Made by a program: the position numbers and the translations under genes
NCBI GenBank assembly: GCA_004212135.1
Contig: RXIE01000161.1
Coordinates: forward strand, 1-7,745
Direction: 5' to 3'
DNA length: 7,745 nucleotides
Source: Candidatus Methanophagales archaeon ANME-1-THS
Lineage (GTDB): Archaea; Halobacteriota; Syntropharchaeia; Alkanophagales; Methanospirareceae
Part shown: piece by piece, positions 5,349 through 7,745 of the stretch
How the letters are laid out: every line of letters starts with the position of its first letter
Position numbering within the stretch: the stretch's first letter is position 1
Notes under the pieces: model-generated
Told to the model about the DNA's origin: nothing
Databases searched by the model: none
What the model saw: the letters and a program-made list of their open reading frames with translations, nothing else

Positions 5349-5783
5349 TTACATCCCCTCCTTCCTATTTAACTGTATGTTTTCGGGGTAGTATATTCTG
5401 ATGATCTCCAGATACTCCTCCACGAGGGAAGGACTCAACCTTGTGAGCCGTGCAATTGTTTGCACGTCCTTCGAAGCCAGCATCTTTACCCGTTCCATAT
5501 CTTCGATGTACGTCTCCACATTTTTCAGCTCGTGATCGGTCATTCTTGATATTTCCAGCGGATTGTAGCCCTTTGCATACCACTCTACCACATCTCGTTT
5601 ATGTGTGATTCCACGTCCGATATCCAATGTATTACCGGAAGTTGGGAGCAACTTCCCAATCTCTTTCTGATATCTTCTCGTGCGTTTTGAGAGTATAGCA
5701 GGGCTTAACAGCATGATGGCACTCAAATCTGCCAGGCTAAGCACCATACCCTGCTGTTTAGCCTCGTTTATCAGACGAACCAT
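5349..5783 (-). CDS. C-terminal DUF1670 fragment (three HTH-like segments)
   Basis: This is the part of the interrupted DUF1670 gene that could be translated separately, from ATG 5783 (144 residues), with only a weak site (AAAGGAT) upstream. It keeps the HTH segments LSLADLSAIMLLSPA, PLEISRMTDHELKNVETYI and VQTIARLTRLSPSLVEEYL and the DIGRGITHK signature. A further 29 in-frame codons lie between the TGA and this ATG and still match the family, so ATG 5783 is not the ancestral start. Confidence 0.45.
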   Translation of the reverse strand: MVRLINEAKQQGMVLSLADLSAIMLLSPAILSKRTRRYQKEIGKLLPTSGNTLDIGRGITHKRDVVEWYAKGYNPLEISRMTDHELKNVETYIEDMERVKMLASKDVQTIARLTRLSPSLVEEYLEIIRIYYPENIQLNRKEGM

Positions 5784-5863
5784 TCTTCTATCCTTTATTG
5801 GCTCGACCTTTCCATCCTTTGCGAGTGCTTCCAGGTCCTCTTCGGCTACCAGCGATAGTACAG

Positions 5864-5979
5864 CCGTTTTTCACCGCCGGTAGATAGAATAATTACCATA
5901 CCCTTGCTTATCCTTGTCAGATCGTGCAATCCAAACCATCTGTCCTGGTTTTATTCTATCTACCGGCGGTGAAAAACGG
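5864..5979. repeat. perfect 29-bp inverted repeat with 58-bp spacer
   Basis: Left arm 5864-5892 and right arm 5951-5979 are exact reverse complements over 29 bp, and the match breaks on both sides. Both arms are inside the DUF1670 reading frame. On the minus strand the right arm encodes the family-like RFSPPVDRI; the left arm encodes YSIYRR and then the stop. The transcript could fold into a long hairpin. Confidence 0.95.
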
Positions 5980-6149
5980 TCTACGGTATCTAAGAGATCA
6001 TCTACGAGCCGTTTCGCTATCTCCAGCTTATCTGAATAGCCGTATCCATTAATGAGCTTCTTTATGAGTGCATTTCGGAGCGTTCTTCCCTGAAGCGGAC
6101 CGTAGATATTCTTTGCGTATCCTCGTTTGATCATGCCTTTATCAGTCAT
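5871..6149 (-). CDS. N-terminal DUF1670 fragment ending at TGA
   Basis: A 92-residue product from ATG 6149, with GGGGG a few bases upstream and a 4-bp overlap with the preceding gene. It holds the family's N-terminal region up to PGQMVWIARSDKDKQGYGN. The last residues, YSIYRR, come from the inverted-repeat arm and not from family-like sequence. It has no HTH of its own. Confidence 0.45.
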   Translation of the reverse strand: MTDKGMIKRGYAKNIYGPLQGRTLRNALIKKLINGYGYSDKLEIAKRLVDDLLDTVDRFSPPVDRIKPGQMVWIARSDKDKQGYGNYSIYRR

Positions 6150-6958
6150 CGCATTCCCCCATTCAACGTTTTTTTAAAAGTTACGTGGGCATCAAACTGG
6201 TCCATGAGCTGTTTGAGCCTATCTCCGTATTCTTCGCGCTCTGCACGCTCAATTAAGCCTATGTACTCCATAATCAGCCTTTCTGACAGTTTCGTTATCT
6301 TTCTGATGGTCAAGAGCGGATAAGATTCCCTGTGCAGGAATGCAACCACTAAGAAGTCGTCCAGGTATCTGTTCACACTGGCAGGTGAATGCGCCATCTT
6401 CCGTGCGATCTCGGATAGCGAGTAGTTCTTGAGGAAGAGCTCAACAGCTCTTGTTTTATGCGATACGCCCCGTCCTATGTCCTCCACCAAGCCGCGCGTA
6501 AGCAACGAGATGCCTTTTTTCATTAAGCAAGCGTCATCTCTCTTCACCGTGCTCAGGCTTGTTCCGAGCAGGATTGCAAGATCCTCCTGAGTCAGAACCC
6601 CGCCCTGGTCTATCGCTTCATCACACAAACGCAGTTCCTTATTCCTCCGTTCCGCAGCGATACCGTGCTTTTGCCTGACCTCAAGGTCTTCATCGTGGTA
6701 GATCGTTAAGTTCACTGATACCATCCGGCAATACTTTATCGGCTTCCCCGCGGGCTCTCCTAAAGCTACAACCGTCTTCGTTATCTGACCTGGTCCTCTG
6801 GAGCCATCGTAGTAATCTCGGTTAAACAGCGTGATTCTATCGTATAACGCTTCTGCTTCCACTATGGACAGCCCAAAACCAGTATTCAGGTCATTGATGA
6901 ACAATTGCCTGTCCGATTTGTTTACCAACCTTTCCATATCTTCCTGATTCATGTGCAT
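6146..6958 (-). CDS. DUF1670 family protein, intact, DNA-binding-like
   Basis: A 270-residue protein of the DUF1670 family, function unknown. The N-terminal about 110 residues include a PGQ motif (56-58) and a strand-rich VSVNLTIYHDEDLE segment (80-93). Then come three HTH-like units: LTQEDLAILLGTSLSTVKRD (122-141), YSLSEIARKMAHSPASVNRY (179-198) and LTIRKITKLSERLIMEYI (216-233), with the signature EDIGRGVSHK (159-168) between the first two. Repeated HTHs suggest binding to DNA in a sequence-dependent way; this is inference. ATG 6958 and ATG 6952 are both possible starts (MHM...), and neither has a strong ribosome site. It is the first gene of a two-gene operon with a second, interrupted DUF1670 copy. 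A TATA-like element and a 14-bp palindrome lie upstream. Confidence 0.85.
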   Translation of the reverse strand: MHMNQEDMERLVNKSDRQLFINDLNTGFGLSIVEAEALYDRITLFNRDYYDGSRGPGQITKTVVALGEPAGKPIKYCRMVSVNLTIYHDEDLEVRQKHGIAAERRNKELRLCDEAIDQGGVLTQEDLAILLGTSLSTVKRDDACLMKKGISLLTRGLVEDIGRGVSHKTRAVELFLKNYSLSEIARKMAHSPASVNRYLDDFLVVAFLHRESYPLLTIRKITKLSERLIMEYIGLIERAEREEYGDRLKQLMDQFDAHVTFKKTLNGGMR

Positions 6959-6994
6959 CGCCTATTTATGCCCATAGATGCTATCATGAACCAG

Positions 6995-7008
6995 GTGTCA
7001 TATGACAC
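6995..7008. promoter_or_regulatory. 14-bp perfect palindrome, candidate operator
   Basis: GTGTCATATGACAC is fully self-complementary and lies between the predicted TATA box (7014-7025, minus strand) and the start of the DUF1670 operon. A regulator bound here would block transcript initiation. No family can be named from the site alone. Confidence 0.5.
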
Positions 7009-7013
7009 AAAGG

Positions 7014-7028
7014 GTATTTTTTATTGTC
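7014..7028 (-). promoter_or_regulatory. TATA-like element of the DUF1670 operon
   Basis: The minus strand reads GGACAATAAAAAATA. A start about 25 bp on would fall near 6993, leaving a leader of about 35 nt before ATG 6958. The element was chosen by position and composition only. Confidence 0.4.
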
Positions 7029-7098
7029 CAGTTTGAAAGTCCACCAAAGAAGATGATGAACCTCTAAACCGTGCAGAAGCAAATTCCCTAGTATTTCT

Positions 7099-7554
7099 TT
7101 AATCTTTCGTAATCTCGTCTTTCTTTTCCGCTGTCAATTTTCGTGTCAAATCCTCCAGCTGCTTCATAGTTCCAGTATAAAGTTCCTCTATTTTCTTAAA
7201 ATATGTAGCATCGAGCAACTCTTCTCTTGAGCCGAAATCTAAATAAACATCCCAATCGTATCCTTCCTCGGTTTTCTTTTGCCTGATGAACATCATCCTG
7301 TGAGCAAAATTATTTCTTATGTTATGGACTTCATGTAAGTTGCTAACAAGCTTGCCTAAGTCCTCTACTTTTAGTAGTGGATGGTATCTTGTTGTTTTCT
7401 CAAGAATATCTATTTTTAGTCTCATATTAGTGTCTCGACTCTTTAGCCAAGTCGCATTAACAATCAGTTTCAATTCTTCAACTGCTTTCGTTAAAGAGGG
7501 ATCTACAACTTTCGAATTAACAGTTTTTACCGGATCAATGAGCTCAACAAGCAA
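7099..7554 (-). CDS. HEPN-like (DUF4145/MltR-type) hypothetical protein
   Basis: A 151-residue helical, charged protein. The segment LHEVHNIRNNFAHRMMF (73-89) contains RNNFAH, the Rx4H motif (R80, H85) of HEPN-type folds, in the setting usual for DUF4145 and mannitol-repressor-like relatives. Many HEPN proteins are ribonucleases in toxin-antitoxin or defence systems, others are regulators; which applies here is unknown. The only start is TTG 7554, without a ribosome site. The frame remains open upstream for 10 codons to the TAA that ends the preceding ORF in the same frame, so this may be the 3' part of an interrupted gene. Composition is AT-rich like the PIN/YwgA patch. The stop is 141 bp upstream of the DUF1670 gene. 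Confidence 0.55.
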   Translation of the reverse strand: MLVELIDPVKTVNSKVVDPSLTKAVEELKLIVNATWLKSRDTNMRLKIDILEKTTRYHPLLKVEDLGKLVSNLHEVHNIRNNFAHRMMFIRQKKTEEGYDWDVYLDFGSREELLDATYFKKIEELYTGTMKQLEDLTRKLTAEKKDEITKD

Positions 7555-7584
7555 AGAATCTAGTGCATATTCATGTGCGTTCGG

Positions 7585-7745
7585 TTAAGTAACCCATCGT
7601 TCCATCAACCTCTCTCGGTTGACATTTGGATCGCATCCCTGGTCAAGGTAAATGGTGTACAAAGTAAGCATATCCAGTTTAAGCCCCATGCATTCCAGCA
7701 CCTCGGTTAATAATCGGTCTGCTTGTTCTGTGAAGACCTTTGCCC
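7585..7745 (-). CDS. C-terminal end of an unrecognised protein, truncated
   Basis: An open frame enters from the right edge and ends in TAA at 7585-7587, giving about 53 residues (AKVFTEQADRLLTEVLECMG, then LKLDMLTLYTIYLDQGCDPN, then VNRERLMERWVT). It reads like the coding, mostly helical end of a real protein, with two cysteines. I do not recognise it. It is in the same frame as the HEPN-like ORF 30 bp downstream, so the two could be one protein split by the TAA, or simply two adjacent genes. Confidence 0.5.
   Translation of the reverse strand, partial: AKVFTEQADRLLTEVLECMGLKLDMLTLYTIYLDQGCDPNVNRERLMERWVT

Larger units (their letters stand above)
5349..6149 (-). pseudogene. DUF1670 gene interrupted by one in-frame TGA
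   Basis: Read through the TGA at 5871-5873, the minus strand from ATG 6149 to 5349 gives one continuous 266-codon frame, nearly the length of the intact 270-residue DUF1670 neighbour. Both parts match the family layout: PGQMVWIA before the stop; after it AVLSLVAEEDLEALAKDG (compare VNLTIYHDEDLE...HG in the neighbour), RMVRLINEAKQQG, a first HTH LSLADLSAIMLLSPA, the signature DIGRGITHK (neighbour: DIGRGVSHK), and two further HTH-like stretches. The TGA is the 93rd codon and sits inside the left arm of a perfect 29-bp inverted repeat. The start overlaps the stop of the upstream gene (ATGA, 6146-6149), so the pair is translationally coupled. Alternatives are true decay, two functional fragments, recoding, or a sequence error. 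Confidence 0.75.

Noticed and set aside
5871..5873. Selenocysteine at the DUF1670 TGA
   Set aside because: The codon sits in sequence that seems newly created by the inverted repeat, no cysteine is expected there from the neighbouring copy, and no SECIS-like element was recognised.
5864..5979. Invertible phase-variation switch between the 29-bp repeats
   Set aside because: The TGA lies inside a repeat arm and keeps its frame after inversion of the 58-bp spacer, so flipping could not restore the full DUF1670 protein. No recombinase gene is in the window.
1..7745. tRNA, rRNA or CRISPR array
   Set aside because: No TpsiC-like GTTCRA arm with an acceptor stem, no rRNA-like stretch, and no regularly spaced direct repeats were seen on reading the window.

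Overview
The window is archaeal. It opens with the end of a NusA-family KH protein followed by archaeal-type uS12 and uS7, the classic archaeal nusA-rpsL-rpsG order. Ribosome binding sites are of the GGAGGTGA type. Promoters look archaeal (TATA-like boxes about 25 bp from predicted transcript starts, sometimes with no leader). There is a stand-alone TRAM protein and a Dpo4/Dbh-type Y-family polymerase. Tandem DUF1670 genes point, from memory of where that family is common, to a methanogen/ANME-type euryarchaeon. The lineage is an inference and is not proven by this sequence.

Layout. Positions 1-1441 (+) hold a conserved informational block: nusA-like (5' truncated), rpsL and rpsG. The elongation factor genes usually expected after rpsG are absent. 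Positions 1597-1815 (+) hold a 72-residue TRAM protein with its own promoter and a hairpin/T-tract terminator. Positions 1993-2583 (+) hold a thymidylate-kinase-like protein whose Walker A lysine is replaced by leucine. Positions 2628-3782 (-) hold dinB, carrying an in-frame insertion of about 31 codons made largely of two perfect hairpins. Positions 3839-5324 are a visibly more AT-rich accessory patch: a PIN-domain nuclease (+), a convergent YwgA/Panacea-like protein (-) sharing its stop tetranucleotide, and a small winged-helix regulator (+). Positions 5349-6958 (-) hold two translationally coupled DUF1670 genes. The upstream one is intact. The downstream one is cut by a single in-frame TGA that lies inside a perfect 29-bp inverted repeat. 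Positions 7099-7745 (-) hold an AT-rich HEPN-like ORF and, upstream in the same frame, the C-terminal end of another ORF that runs off the window.

How the genes relate. The first block is translation machinery and the TRAM protein probably acts on RNA. tmk and dinB concern nucleotide supply and DNA lesion bypass, but they converge and are not one operon. The right half looks like a variable region: toxin-like nuclease folds (PIN, HEPN), DNA-binding proteins (wHTH, DUF1670), local palindromes at promoters, and interrupted frames. The observations most worth checking are the hairpin insertion in dinB, the inverted repeat with stop in DUF1670, and the missing P-loop lysine in the tmk-like protein.
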